In this document: in pieces, positions 45,700 to 56,341 of the stretch
Layout of the letters: each line of letters starts with the position of its first letter
Position numbering within the stretch: position 1 is the first letter of the stretch
Source: Leptidea sinapis
Lineage: Eukaryota > Arthropoda > Insecta > Lepidoptera > Pieridae
Assembly (NCBI RefSeq): GCF_905404315.1
Contig: NC_066304.1
Span: 7,440,001 to 7,504,000 of the forward strand
DNA length: 64,000 nt
Reading direction: 5' to 3'
Notes under the pieces: model-generated
What the model was told of the DNA's origin: nothing
The model's database searches: none
Seen by the model: only the letters and a program-made list of their open reading frames with translations
Translations under genes and position numbers: made by a program

Positions 45700-46400
45700 G
45701 TGGACTCAATATCCTTCGACGCTCCTCAGCAGCTTGTACTTAAAAATAAAAAACATTATCCGCAGGAAGACAAAGGCCTCCCTCAAAGATCTCAACGACG
45801 ATTGGTCCTGCGCTGCCCTCATCCAACGTATTCCGGCGATTTTGACCAGATCTTCAGTCCATCTTTTGGGTTCTTCCGGTACTTGGTCGTCATTCGAGGA
45901 CTTTTCTGCCCCACCGGCCATCTCTCCGTCGAACAATATGCCCTGCCCACTACCACTTCAGTTTCGCAATCATTTGGACTATGTGGGTGACTGGTTCTCC
46001 TACGGATCTCCGTATTTCTCATTCGATCTCGTAGGGAAACTCCGAGCATAGCCCTCTCCATTGCCCTCTAGGCGACCATGAGCTATTTCAAAAGGCCCAT
46101 AGTTAGCGACCATGTCTCCGTACCGTAAGTCATCACTGGCAACACACTGGTTGAAAACCGTTATCTTTAGACAGTGGTATTTGGGACGACAAGATTTCTC
46201 ATAGTTCATGAACGCCAAGCATAGTGTCTGGTAGTACATCTCGTCTTCTGTATAACCTGCCGCAGCGTAGGTATGTATGTGATCTATGGTGCTAAAGCCT
46301 TTTCAAAATCCGGCTTCTTCGGAAGTCATCGAACCTGCGCGGCGGCTGTCGTGCGCAGGTTTGATTAAGAATATAGTCAAGAAATTTTAAAGAGCTCCCG
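45700..46400 (-). pseudogene. RTE-like LINE ORF C-terminal remnant
   Basis: In several frames the minus strand gives AGFR-like and FSTIDHIHTYAAAGYT pieces, then YGDMVANYG (equivalent to YGSETWSLT). It continues with ERAMLGVSLRDRMRNTEIRR, GRWPVGQKSP (equivalent to DGRWGRKV), RWTEDLVKIAGIRWMRAAQD and REAFV. This is the conserved end of RTE-type LINE polyproteins in Lepidoptera. Frameshifts are frequent, and the region from the first half of the RT onwards is compressed, indicating deletions. Confidence 0.75.
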
Positions 46401-47254
46401 AGGAAGTGCGATTCGAATTATTAGTTGGTTGGATTAGGTATGACGGCCAAAGAATTATGAAAAAAAAAGAACATGAATTACATAGTAAAAGGTTTTTTCG
46501 GTTTAATAATTAAATTATATTATTTAATGCAAAACTTAAATCATCACGTTATAGTAGCGAGGAAAACATATACTTAAATGGGTTCTGCACTATATTTCTA
46601 TAATTTCTATTTGCAATTAACCAGAGACATTAAACGGCATCGAGAAAACATGTGGCGATGACTGAATTTTCTTAAAATCTTTAAACCTGGTTTCAATTTC
46701 TGTGTAAATATTTTAAACGCAAAAAGTGAATTAAACCGTTAACACAACGTTAAAAAAGATAAAAAGCCGAGTTTTAAATTATTTTAGACAACCCCAAGTG
46801 ACAAGTCTCATCTATAAATTGGTTCTTTCCTTGCAATTTTTATTCAGTTTGTTGTAGTGTTAGAGCAAATGTTCGAGGCCGCGCCTGTCACTTCACCATG
46901 CTTCTTTGCGCCCGCGACCTGTACACATTAACTATGCGGCTAGCGTAGCTGGCTCCTTTATCTATGCGTGTATTATTCTAGTAAGTAGAAACTAATTAAT
47001 ACTTCTGAACCGTCAAAATATTATTTTCGCGGGCCATAAATTATTAATGTCGAAGAGTCGGGCCGGATTAAATGCTTTCACGGGCTGGAGCTGGCCTGTG
47101 GACCATACTCTGCCAATCACTGGTCTACAGTCTACTCGGACGGACGTACCTCAATGTAAACCTATAAGGGTTCCCTTTTTTCGTTTAGAGGCACTAAACA
47201 CGGTGAAATACGAGTCAGACTCACACAAAGGGTTCCGTACCATACAGGGCGTAC
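46401..47254. other. Unassigned intergenic sequence
   Basis: AT-rich sequence with a GC-richer part near 46860-46960. Sequence around 47220 (AAAGGGTTCCGTACC) looks like a dispersed repeat. No gene was recognised. Confidence 0.35.
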
Positions 47255-47745
47255 CCCAGTATCAGCTCGATCCATTTGACCGCGTCAACACAGAGCAGCT
47301 TGAACTGTCGGAGACCCAGTGCTCTGTGAACGGTTGGATACGTCCGCGTCGCGTCGCTTCATTGTCCGTCTTCTAACGCATTTATCACGGGGAGTGTTCA
47401 AAAGAGCTGTTTCACCTGATTCCTGCCGCCGAATTCCACCTTCGCACGACACGCCACAAGTTAGGATATCATCCCCACCATTTGGATATGTGGTGGTCCT
47501 CCATTGTGCGCTTTTCAAGGAGCTTTCTTCCACGTACTACAAAGCTGTGGAATGAGCTTCCTTTTGCGGTGTTTCCGGGACGATACGTCATGGGTACCTT
47601 CAAAAAAAGCGCGTACACCTTCCTTAAAGACCGGCAACGCTCCTGTGATTCCTCTGGTGTTGCAAGAGAATATGGGCGGTGGTGATCACTTATCACCAGG
47701 TGAACCGTACGCTCGCATGTCCTCCTTTTTCCATAAAAAAAATTA
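47255..47745 (+). mobile_element. LINE family D 3' end, downstream of the sHsp tandem array
   Basis: The plus strand encodes the C-terminus of a LINE ORF2 in broken frames (FDRV, PVLCERLD-like, then FLPRTTKLWNELPFAVFPG, YVMGTFKKSAYTFLKD). It ends CCTCCTTTTTCCATAAAAAAA. Its last ~110 bp (from 47637) form the left part of the tandem repeat unit described at 47637-60493. Confidence 0.8.
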
Positions 47746-48087
47746 AACAATTAAATATTAAACAAATAATAAATCATGGTTTTATGAGATTACAGCCCTC
47801 TGAAGGTTTTGATTAATAAATTTTGGAATGTTTGTCCCTCTGCTGTTGATTGCTAGGCCTTTCGCGGTAGTTACATAATAAAGTATTTAAATAAATAAAC
47901 AACAAAATATACGAAAACAGATTTATTTTACGTAAAATAACAATGGTTTTTCAGTCTTACTTACAAATTAACCTAATTGAAGCTTAGACAATTCTTTCCG
48001 AATTAACGTCTCTTCTTTTTTGCTGGAGTTTTTCCTTCTTCTGGACCGTTTTCAACAATTTCTTCATCCTGTCCCTTCCTTCTCACA
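47637..48087. repeat. Tandem unit 1 (LINE-D tail + sHsp 3' flank), 451 bp, uninterrupted
   Basis: The unit runs from ACGCTCCTGTGATTCC in the LINE-D tail, through CATGGTTTTATGAGATTACA and the sHsp 3' flank, to the sHsp coding end (CCTTCCTTCTCACA). It abuts unit 2 at 48088. It is nearly identical to units 2 and 3. Confidence 0.9.
48003..48087 (-). pseudogene. sHsp 3'-end fragment (unit 1)
   Basis: The last ~28 codons and stop of the sHsp gene at 60409-60954 are repeated here (minus strand, ending EEGKTPAKKKRR). They are cut at the tandem junction 48087/48088, so nothing upstream of the fragment can make it a gene. Confidence 0.9.
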
Positions 48088-49167
48088 ACGCTCCTGTGAT
48101 TCCTCTGGTGTTGCAAGAGAATATGGGCGGTGGTGATCACTTATCACCAGGTGAACCGTACGCTCGCATGTCCTCCTTTTTCCATAAAAAAAAAATTAAA
48201 CAAATAATAAATCATGGTTTTATGAGATTACAGCCCTCTGAAGGTTTTGATTAAAAAATTTTGGAATGTCTGTCCCTCTGCTGTTGATTGCTAGGCCTTT
48301 CGAGGTAGTTACATAATAAAGTATTTAAATAAATAAACAACAAAATATACGAAAACAGATTTATTGTACGTAAAATACCAATGGTTTTTCAGTCTTACTT
48401 ACAAATTAACCTAATTGAAGCTTAGACAATTCTTTCCGAATTAACGTTCTTCCCTACCGCCATTATTAATGTGAAAGTGAGCCTCCGCTAAAATTTAAAT
48501 TTAAAATTATAACTATTGTTAAATTAATGTTACCTCAGTTCTCAAAACGTTGATTGGTGTCCTTGTTTCAACATTCATTGATGTTGACCCAGATTTTCCA
48601 GTGGATCTAGCACAAAGCACAATCAAAATAATACCTCACTATTAAGCCTACAGGTATGTTGTGTGATTAAAGAAGAAGACTTGAACTTTGTAAAGAGATA
48701 CATTCAAATACACACTTGGAAGTTATTTTGTTACAATAGTCACAGTGCATAATACGTTACTGTAAAATACTTTCTCATTTTTGTGTACAAAAACTCAAGT
48801 GAGCCGTATTCAGTGGAGGGTACTTTTAAAAAGTGTAAACTATAAATAACTTTGTACCGATGTGCCATCGTTAGGATTATTCATAATCTATACAGGTACT
48901 TCGACCTTATTAATAAATATTCTGTGGCAAATAGACGTAATCGTAAAATATTGATAAAAGATTCATTTCCTGGGAAGATATTCTGTTAGTTTATATTATT
49001 ATAATTTGTATTATCAATAATCACTTAGTTATTCCGTATCCAATTTGAGTAAAATAGTGCTTAAATAATTTTAAGAAGAAAATAATAATAATTTATATGT
49101 TACTTATTCGGAAAATCATATTTCATTGCTTAATTACTTATAATTATATTATAACAAAAAGTTAAAC

Positions 49168-50094
49168 ATGCCACTACATAGATCGCCTGAAAGGTCTAGC
49201 TCTGTGCCGGAATTGAATCAAGCTTCCGCAGCTAGCGATACCACCTCACTCTCATATGTCAGTGCCAGGGGTAACTGGAGTAAGAGAAAGCGAGAAAACT
49301 ATCAAAATGAAGAGTTAAATGTCGAGCTATTAGATCTAAGGAAGGATATTAAAAATGAGATGAAAGAAATGAAAGAGCTGTTTCTCGACTCACAAAAAAA
49401 TAATAATGAACAAATAAAATCCATTTTAACTGCATTGAAGGATATACAACAAGTAAACGAAGGTATTCAAAAAAGTATTACATTCCTAAGCGACCAAAAT
49501 TCAGACTTCCAAAAAAAGATAGCGTCTCTCGAAACTCAAGTCAAAAGGGACATGGAATACATCACTCTTCTAGAAAACAAGCTTGAAGAGAGTCAAAGAA
49601 CTGAAAGGAAGAATAATATTGAAATAAAAAACGTGCCTCTCAAAGGGGCTGAAAATAAACAGCATCTCATAAAGATGGTAAAAAATTTGGCTAATAATTT
49701 AGATATGAGTATTACACAAGCCGAAATAAAGGATATTATAAATATTAAAAATAAAAAGGCAAATAACAGTACTATGATTGTTGAATTTACTAATACTTTC
49801 ACAAAAACTGAACTCATTAAATCGGCTAAATTATATAACAACAGAAACAAAAGCAATAAACTATGTGCAAAACATCTAGGTCTTCAAACAAACACAGATA
49901 TACCGATTTTCATATCGGAAAACCTCACACCGAAAGGAGCCAGGCTGTATTTTCTAGCTAGAGATTTAAAATTGTCACATAAATATAAATATTGCTGGAC
50001 AAACTTCGGAAAAGTATTCCTTCGCCGGGATGATAATTCGCAGATTATTACAGTGAACAGTGAGTCTCAAGTACAACAATTACGTAATACATGA
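49168..50094 (+). CDS. LINE-A ORF1, 308 aa, RNA-binding protein
   Basis: ORF1 proteins package LINE RNA. The protein has a basic, Ser-rich N-terminus and a long predicted coiled coil (about 45-150; LLDLRKDIKNEMKEMKELF, ESQRTERKNNIEIKNV). An RRM-like domain follows (IEIKNVPLKGAENKQHLIKM, STMIVEFTNTFTK), then a C-terminal domain (FISENLTPKGARLYFLARDL, CWTNFGKVFLRRDD) typical of LINE ORF1. There is no PHD-like cluster, unlike the related LINEs at 14.5 and 39.3 kb. The frame is complete, 415 bp before ORF2. Confidence 0.82.
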   Translation: MPLHRSPERSSSVPELNQASAASDTTSLSYVSARGNWSKRKRENYQNEELNVELLDLRKDIKNEMKEMKELFLDSQKNNNEQIKSILTALKDIQQVNEGIQKSITFLSDQNSDFQKKIASLETQVKRDMEYITLLENKLEESQRTERKNNIEIKNVPLKGAENKQHLIKMVKNLANNLDMSITQAEIKDIINIKNKKANNSTMIVEFTNTFTKTELIKSAKLYNNRNKSNKLCAKHLGLQTNTDIPIFISENLTPKGARLYFLARDLKLSHKYKYCWTNFGKVFLRRDDNSQIITVNSESQVQQLRNT

Positions 50095-50509
50095 CTATAT
50101 ATAGAGTTTACTAAAATATTTTTAAGCTACCTATTTCGACTTTACTTAAATTATAATACGTTACTTTTGTTACTTTCAATCCACATTACATACACACCCT
50201 TAATACTTACACACAACTTAACTAACACTCAATACTATATTACACTAAATACTGATAGTCTTTATACACGGGCTTTTTATTTACCATATTGTATAGTTAA
50301 ATGCCTTATTATTTTTACTCAACAATGTAAATCGGTACTGTCTGGAGGCACTCACATAGCTTTCTCGCACTACTGCAACTTTGCTATGGAATTTATGGAA
50401 GGTTCTAAAATGAATATTATTTTTCTATATACATGTACATTTTATATGCATGTAACCCTTGAAAATAGAGACGCGCTTCTAGGACGTATTATTTATATGA
50501 CCTTTAATA

Positions 50510-53500
50510 ATGGTTGAGTCCTTAAAAACTATAAAAGAAATAGACACTTTAGAACTAGCGCGGTCTGTTGAGTGTGATCCCATTAAACTTAGTAACTACA
50601 TAAATGTGAAGCAGAGTGATCTGACTATTGTTTCTCAAAATATACGAAGTATCTACTCTAACTTTGACGACTTCTTATTAACTGTGTCTCACTTCAATTT
50701 TGATCCAGATATACTTGTTTTAACAGAATGCAGACTGAGTACTAACAAGCCCATACCTCAACTTCCTAATTACGACTCTTACTTCACTACTCAACAACTG
50801 AATCAAAATGATGGGGTTACCGTCTTTATAAAGTCATCCATAAAAGCTAAAGTAAAGGAGATTAGATTGACACATGCGTCTTGTATACAAATTGATATTT
50901 TAAATAACTCATTACTATGTATCTATCGTTCCCCATCAATATCGAACATTGAACCGTTTTTAAATTCGTTATGCTTTCAGCTTAGTAAAATTAAAACAAA
51001 AAACAACATAGTTATTACCGGAGACTTGAATATAAATCTTATACCAAAAAACGATCTCTCTCAAGAATACAGGAATAGAGTAAATTATCTCAACACACTC
51101 TCAGATTATGGGATACTTCCAGGTCACACGCTGGGAACTAGGGAAAATTCATGCTTGGATCATATTATGTTAAAAATAAATAAACAAAAAATCTCGGCTT
51201 TTATCGCCATATTACATACAACTACAACGGACCACTACACTACATTTTTATGCCTGTCTAAAATTAAACATTTTATGAGAGCCAATAAGATAAAAAGTAC
51301 AATAGACTATGAAAAGGCTCGAAATTATTTACAAGACTTAGGATTACTTGAATTATTTAACTGCACTGATCCGAATGTGTTGAGTGAGCAGCTACTGCAA
51401 AAATTATCAGATTCTATAAAAAATAATATTGTAACAGTAAAAATACCAAAGAGCAAACGAATTATTAAGCCGTGGATTACTCCCGGTATTCTTAGATGTA
51501 TAAATAACAGAAATAAATTACAAAGGCAGTCAAAACATGATCCTCATAACGAAATATTAAAAATAACATATAGTAGATACAGAAACTATGTAAATAACTT
51601 AATAAAAAAACTAAAAAGGCAATACGAAAGAGATCTCATTGCAAAATCTGTCGCTAACAATAAATTACTCTGGAGAAATATAAAAAACATCACATACTCA
51701 AGTAAAACTAAGTCTAAGAGCACAGAGTTACTAAACACCAAATCTTCACCTTATGAATCAGCAAATTTCGTAAACAAGTTCTTTGCAGACATTGGTAAGC
51801 AACTTGCAGAACATATAGATCCTACGCCATTGCACATTTTCAATAATCTAATTAATAATTCAGTCACTCAATTAAACTCTTTCGTACTTCTTGAAACAGA
51901 CCTTAACGAAGTAGATATTGTGTTAAAGAGTCTTAAAACGAACAGTGCTCCTGGGTGGGATGGGATCCCAACTAAGTATTTAAAGTATGTAAAGAATGAT
52001 ATTGTACCAATTATAACCCATCTTGCAAATCTTTGCTTTAGTAAGGGAATCTTCCCTTCCTCCTTAAAACAGTCAATTATTACCCCAGTATACAAGAATG
52101 GGGACAGAAATGACGTTAATAATTACAGACCTATATCTATCTTGCCTTGCATTTCTAAAATTTTAGAAAAGCTAATAAATTCTCGCCTTCTTAACTTTCT
52201 TAACAGATTTAATATAATATCTCCCTCGCAATTTGGATTCAGAAAAGGTATATCCACAGAAGACGCTGTAACTGCGCTATCTTCATTAGTAACCGAACAT
52301 CTTGATCAAAATTCAAAGTGTATAACAGTATTTCTAGACTTAAAAAAAGCCTTTGACACGGTTTCTGTCCCTATTCTTGTGAACAAGCTGGAAAATATTG
52401 GAATCAGAGGTATGCCTTTAACTCTTTTTAAAGATTATCTTTCTCAAAGAAAACAAAAAGTAAAATTAGAACAGTATTCCAGCGAAGCTACAGAGGTAAC
52501 ATATGGTGTACCTCAGGGCAGCATATTAGGCCCTACTTTATTCCTAATATATATAAACGAACTGTGCAATCTTACAATCGATAATGCTAAAATTTTTTCG
52601 TACGCTGATGATACAGCCGTTGTCTTTTCTGGAAGTACCTGGGCAGATGTAAAAAATAGCGCTGAAAAAGGAATGGCTCAAATATCTGCTTGGCTGAAGT
52701 CTAATTTACTATCATTAAATACTTCTAAAACAAATTATATATGCTTCAGTATTTATAATAATAATCAGCCCGATGGCAACTTTAATCTGAAAGTTCATAA
52801 CTGTAAACTTAGCAAAAATAATAACTGTAACTGTCCCCAAATCAATAAAGTAGATAATTTCAAATATCTAGGAGTCATACTTGATCAGAGGCTCTCCTGG
52901 TACCCTCACCTTGAGCAACTGGCTGAAAGAGTCAGAAAATTAATATGGGTTTTTCGCTCGCTGAGGTACGTGGTCCCAAAGAATGACAAATCTGAGAACG
53001 ATAGTGATTCCTCTAACACTCTGCTAAAGAGAATATATACTGCACTAGTTGAATCCATCCTAACCTACTGCATTCCAGTGTGGGGAGGTGCTGCAAAAAT
53101 AAAGTTTTTAGACATTGAGCGCTCGCAACGAGCATTGATTAAGGCCATGTATTTCAAACGTTACAGATATTCTACAGAACAACTTTACCTTGAGTGCGGT
53201 TTACTCTCTGTGAGGAAACTGTTTCTGAAACATGTTTTAATCAAAAAACATAAAGAAGTACCATATCTCGTAAATAATAAACAAAGTAGGAGGCAACCTA
53301 ACGTAACTAAAGTCCCTCGAACAAAAACAAAGTTTGCTAGCGCACAATACAATAGTCTCTCAGCTCAAATTTACAATAAAATAAATAAAAAACTACATAT
53401 CCACTCAAAACAATATAACGATTGTAAAAAAATCGTAGAGAAGTGGTTAAAGTCTCTCGACTATGAGGCAACGGAGATTTTACTTAAACAACTTAAATAA
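50510..53500 (+). CDS. LINE-A ORF2, 996 aa, endonuclease-reverse transcriptase
   Basis: It nicks target DNA and reverse-transcribes LINE RNA. The endonuclease occupies about residues 35-250 (SQNIRSIYSNFDDF, VLTECRL, VITGDLNINL, CLDHIMLK, TTTDHYTTF). The reverse transcriptase occupies about 480-760 (NYRPISILPCISKILEK, QFGFRKGISTEDAV, FLDLKKAFDTVS, YGVPQGSILGPTLFLIYI, SYADDTAVVF, KYLGVILDQRLSW). The C-terminal thumb region has YCIPVWGGAAKIK and RYRYSTEQL. The active-site Asp pair of YADD and the endonuclease His of TDH are present. No stop or frameshift is seen. The start codon is the first ATG of the frame; a start a few codons later is possible. Confidence 0.88.
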   Translation: MVESLKTIKEIDTLELARSVECDPIKLSNYINVKQSDLTIVSQNIRSIYSNFDDFLLTVSHFNFDPDILVLTECRLSTNKPIPQLPNYDSYFTTQQLNQNDGVTVFIKSSIKAKVKEIRLTHASCIQIDILNNSLLCIYRSPSISNIEPFLNSLCFQLSKIKTKNNIVITGDLNINLIPKNDLSQEYRNRVNYLNTLSDYGILPGHTLGTRENSCLDHIMLKINKQKISAFIAILHTTTTDHYTTFLCLSKIKHFMRANKIKSTIDYEKARNYLQDLGLLELFNCTDPNVLSEQLLQKLSDSIKNNIVTVKIPKSKRIIKPWITPGILRCINNRNKLQRQSKHDPHNEILKITYSRYRNYVNNLIKKLKRQYERDLIAKSVANNKLLWRNIKNITYSSKTKSKSTELLNTKSSPYESANFVNKFFADIGKQLAEHIDPTPLHIFNNLINNSVTQLNSFVLLETDLNEVDIVLKSLKTNSAPGWDGIPTKYLKYVKNDIVPIITHLANLCFSKGIFPSSLKQSIITPVYKNGDRNDVNNYRPISILPCISKILEKLINSRLLNFLNRFNIISPSQFGFRKGISTEDAVTALSSLVTEHLDQNSKCITVFLDLKKAFDTVSVPILVNKLENIGIRGMPLTLFKDYLSQRKQKVKLEQYSSEATEVTYGVPQGSILGPTLFLIYINELCNLTIDNAKIFSYADDTAVVFSGSTWADVKNSAEKGMAQISAWLKSNLLSLNTSKTNYICFSIYNNNQPDGNFNLKVHNCKLSKNNNCNCPQINKVDNFKYLGVILDQRLSWYPHLEQLAERVRKLIWVFRSLRYVVPKNDKSENDSDSSNTLLKRIYTALVESILTYCIPVWGGAAKIKFLDIERSQRALIKAMYFKRYRYSTEQLYLECGLLSVRKLFLKHVLIKKHKEVPYLVNNKQSRRQPNVTKVPRTKTKFASAQYNSLSAQIYNKINKKLHIHSKQYNDCKKIVEKWLKSLDYEATEILLKQLK

Positions 53501-53564
53501 TGTACAGAGTATAATAACTTATCCAATGTTTACATAGATCAGACAGAAAATATTCCACACGCAC

Positions 53565-53645
53565 TTAACATATATACACGCACACAACACTCACAAAAAC
53601 ACACAGTATCGCACGCACACACACACTCACACATAGTTACACATA
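53565..53645. repeat. CA-rich simple repeat in the LINE-A 3' UTR
   Basis: Interrupted CA/CACG tracts, matching the location of the CA tract in the LINE ending at 18965. Confidence 0.6.
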
Positions 53646-54013
53646 TTTATCATTTAGGTTTATAATAATAAAAAGTGACTTACATGTTCGATAAGAATTA
53701 AAAATCGTAATTGTAAATCTTTGTCGCTGTAATTGTTAAGGTGTTCAAAAGTAACTTTCCAAATATTTAAATTGTTAATTTATATTCATTTCATAACCTT
53801 TTTAAATTTATATTCATTTCATAACTTTATTATTATTTCACCACCATGTCAATAAAACTTTTGTTAAATATAACACATTGCTGAATTGGAAGAGCGGAGA
53901 CACCTGGTACAGGCATTATTTGCTTAAAAGGTGACTCCGGCCACTAGCTGCTGTAAACTATGATTTTAAGAGAAATAAATTATATAAAAAAAAAAAAAAA
54001 AAAAAAATATATA

Positions 54014-54090
54014 TAACGTCTCTTCTTTTTTGCTGGAGTTTTTCCTTCTTCTGGACCGTTTTCAACAATTTCTTCATCCTGCTTCTCACA
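54014..54090 (-). pseudogene. sHsp 3'-end fragment (unit 2)
   Basis: Second partial copy of the final sHsp codons. Its stop region is shared with the LINE-A target duplication, and it carries an internal 9-bp deletion. It is cut at 54090, where unit 3 begins. Confidence 0.88.
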
Positions 54091-54244
54091 ACGCTCCTGT
54101 GATTCCTCTGGTGTTGCAAGAGAATATGGGCGGTGGTGATCACTTATCACCAGGTGAACCGTACGCTCGCATGTCCTCCTTTTTCCATAAAAAAAAAAGA
54201 AAAATAAACAATTAAATAGGTATTAAACAAATAATAAATCATGG

Positions 54245-54440
54245 TGATTGTAATGTTGTGTAAATAGCAAGTATATATGTATATTTATGAAATTTTTAAT
54301 ATCCGTTTCAATCCTCTTTCTACTTATCTGATCCTTTCCCGTGTTCCGTATCCTTTTTTAACTTAGTTTCCCAATCTTTTAATTTACGTTATTGGCAAAA
54401 AGTAAACGCTATTGCCAAAAGAAGAAAAAAAATAAAAAAA
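54245..54440 (+). mobile_element. LINE-B1, 5'-truncated copy (3' UTR only)
   Basis: These 196 bp match the last ~190 bp of LINE-B2 (59988-60180), including GCAAGTATATATGTATATTT and GTAAACGCTATTGCCAAAAG, then an A-rich tail. They are followed by ATCATGG and then the 5' end of LINE-B2. Confidence 0.88.
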
Positions 54441-54652
54441 ATCATGGTGAAAAAAGGGCGGGAAACTTAAGATCGGTCGCACGTAATTTTAATAATTTTT
54501 CATTTTATTTTTAAATTTCATGTAAATATTTAGATATTTTGATCAGATAAGTTGTAGTTTGTATATATTTTAGTAGTTAGTTTTTATTAAAGTGTTAATT
54601 TGTGTAAATTTCATCCTATTGGTAAGTCTTCTTTTCTTCACTTTTCTATAAT

Positions 54653-56341
54653 ATGATGGACCCCCCGGATGATCCTGGGGGGACAGCCCCTGATATAGGT
54701 CATGTAGTGACAATCTCTAATAATGACGAAGGTAGCACTATGGATACAGATGGTTCTGTGTCTCAGACATCTAGTGGCCGTAAAAGAGTGTCAGCTCGAC
54801 CCAGAATATGCAGACACTGTAATAAAAGACGACGAAAACACCGTGGTGATAAGAAAGATATTAAGGAAAGTGATTGCAAATGTGTAGACATTACTGACAA
54901 ACAAATTCTTTCCAAAGTCGATTCCTGCAATAATTCTTCTATAGTAGTAGAGACAATACAAAAAAATAACACAGACACTCCACAACAGCCACAGCCCCCT
55001 GTTGCAAGGCTGTTATATAACTCATTAGATGCTGCTCCTTTTGTTGTACACATTCAGAAACAGTTTTCATCTCCCGATGATAATGTTACTTTACATCCAG
55101 TTACATTTGGTCGTTTTCTCAAAAGAAATTCTATTAAAAATATTGTGAATGGAAGTTTAAAAAGGATAGGCCGGAATAGGTTATCTATTTCTTTTTCTAA
55201 GTACCAAGATGCAAATGACTTTGTTGAAAACAAAAATTTAGAAAATGAAAAATATAAGGCTTTTATTCCATCATTTTCTGTGAGTAGAATAGGAATAGTC
55301 AGAGGAGTACCAGCTGAGTGGTCTGAAGAGGAAATAAAAGATAATGTTTCTGTTCCTATTGGCTGTGGTCTAATCATAAAAATTAGGAGAATAAAACGAA
55401 AGATGATGATTGATGGACAAAACCATCTTAAATGTACTGAGTCTGTGGTATTTACTTTTGATGGACAGTTTTTGCCTAAACGAGTATATATGTGCTACAC
55501 TTCTCTTACTGTAGACTTGTATATATATCCTACTATTCAATGCTACAATTGTTGTCGGTTTGGTCATGTGAAATCTCAATGCAGATCTAAACCAAGATGT
55601 TTTAGATGTGGTCAAGGACATAGTGGTGATAACTGCTCTATTCAGGATGATTTTATATCTTGTTGTTTATGTAAAGGTTCCCATATTGCAACTGATAAAA
55701 AATGTTTAGAATATGAAAGACAAAGAGCTATAAAGGAATCAATGGCTAAAAACTGCTCTATTCAGGATGATTTTATATCTTGTTGTTTATGTAAAGGTTC
55801 CCATATTGCAACTGATAAAAAATGTTTAGAATATGAAAGACAAAGAGCTATAAAGGAATCAATGGCTAAAAACTGTATTTCCTATTCAGAAGCTTCAAAG
55901 ATACATCCATCTGTCTCTCGAATTTCATATGCAGATACATTACTCTCATCACCTAACATCACTCCTAATACTTTTCCAACCCAGCATCAACATTCAACAC
56001 CTAAAGCTATAAACAATACTTCATATAAAAAAACTGTTTTTGTTAAACCAAAGCCTCCACCTACACTTAGCAAAGGATATGACAAATCTGCTCACCAAGA
56101 AATTTTAAGGGATTTTAATATTCCCCAACCCTCTAATGGATGTGCATTAATTAACAAAGAAAATGAAAATCCTTTGGAATCCTCAGTAATTGATTTAATT
56201 ATTTCTCTTATAAAATCTCTTAGTCAATCGAATGAATTTTCACCGTCCAACGCTGCCTTATTAGTTTCTGCAATTACTCAAATTTATAAACCAAATAATG
56301 GACAAAGTTCTTCAATGGAGTTGTCAAAGCATCACTCCTAA
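54653..56341 (+). CDS. LINE-B2 ORF1, 562 aa, with an internal 40-aa duplication
   Basis: This Gag-like nucleic-acid-binding protein starts MMDPPDDPGGTAPDIGHV. A basic region (RICRHCNKRRRKHRGDKK) and two RNA-binding-like domains follow (FVVHIQKQF, RIGRNRLSISF, VSRIGIVRGVPAEW). CCHC zinc knuckles come next (CYNCCRFGHVKSQC, CFRCGQGHSGDNC), then CCLCKGSHIATDKKC, which is present twice because of an exact 120-bp repeat (55631-55870). The C-terminus has LSKGYDKSAHQEIL. The stop overlaps the start of ORF2 by 44 bp in another frame. The frame is open throughout. Confidence 0.82.
   Translation: MMDPPDDPGGTAPDIGHVVTISNNDEGSTMDTDGSVSQTSSGRKRVSARPRICRHCNKRRRKHRGDKKDIKESDCKCVDITDKQILSKVDSCNNSSIVVETIQKNNTDTPQQPQPPVARLLYNSLDAAPFVVHIQKQFSSPDDNVTLHPVTFGRFLKRNSIKNIVNGSLKRIGRNRLSISFSKYQDANDFVENKNLENEKYKAFIPSFSVSRIGIVRGVPAEWSEEEIKDNVSVPIGCGLIIKIRRIKRKMMIDGQNHLKCTESVVFTFDGQFLPKRVYMCYTSLTVDLYIYPTIQCYNCCRFGHVKSQCRSKPRCFRCGQGHSGDNCSIQDDFISCCLCKGSHIATDKKCLEYERQRAIKESMAKNCSIQDDFISCCLCKGSHIATDKKCLEYERQRAIKESMAKNCISYSEASKIHPSVSRISYADTLLSSPNITPNTFPTQHQHSTPKAINNTSYKKTVFVKPKPPPTLSKGYDKSAHQEILRDFNIPQPSNGCALINKENENPLESSVIDLIISLIKSLSQSNEFSPSNAALLVSAITQIYKPNNGQSSSMELSKHHS
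55631..55870 (+). repeat. Exact 120-bp tandem duplication in LINE-B2 ORF1
   Basis: Positions 55631-55750 and 55751-55870 are identical. The duplication is in frame (40 codons) and doubles one zinc knuckle. No substitution separates the copies. Confidence 0.95.

Larger units (their letters stand above)
48448..54013 (+). mobile_element. Full-length CR1-group LINE (LINE-A) with two intact ORFs
   Basis: The element is 5566 bp with a ~720-bp 5' UTR, ORF1, ORF2, a CA-rich 3' UTR and a poly-A tract followed by TATATA. It is flanked by TAACGT (48442-48447 and 54014-54019). Removing it restores the sHsp-derived sequence seen in units 1 and 3. Because both ORFs are open, it is a young and possibly competent copy. 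Confidence 0.88.
48088..54090. repeat. Tandem unit 2, split by LINE-A
   Basis: Left part 48088-48447 and right part 54014-54090 together make one unit of about 431 bp. LINE-A sits exactly at the copied sHsp stop codon, with TAACGT duplicated. The right part lacks 9 bp (TCCCTTCCT) present in units 1 and 3. Confidence 0.88.

Noticed and set aside
47041..47376. Plus-strand 109-codon frame as a host gene
   Set aside because: Its second half is the LINE-D ORF2 end in a partly shifted frame; the first half has no recognisable domain.
50167..50517. Plus-strand frame of 116 codons between LINE-A ORF1 and ORF2
   Set aside because: No conserved motif, Thr/Ile/Tyr-rich composition, and it lies in the inter-ORF spacer. 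It is best explained as chance.
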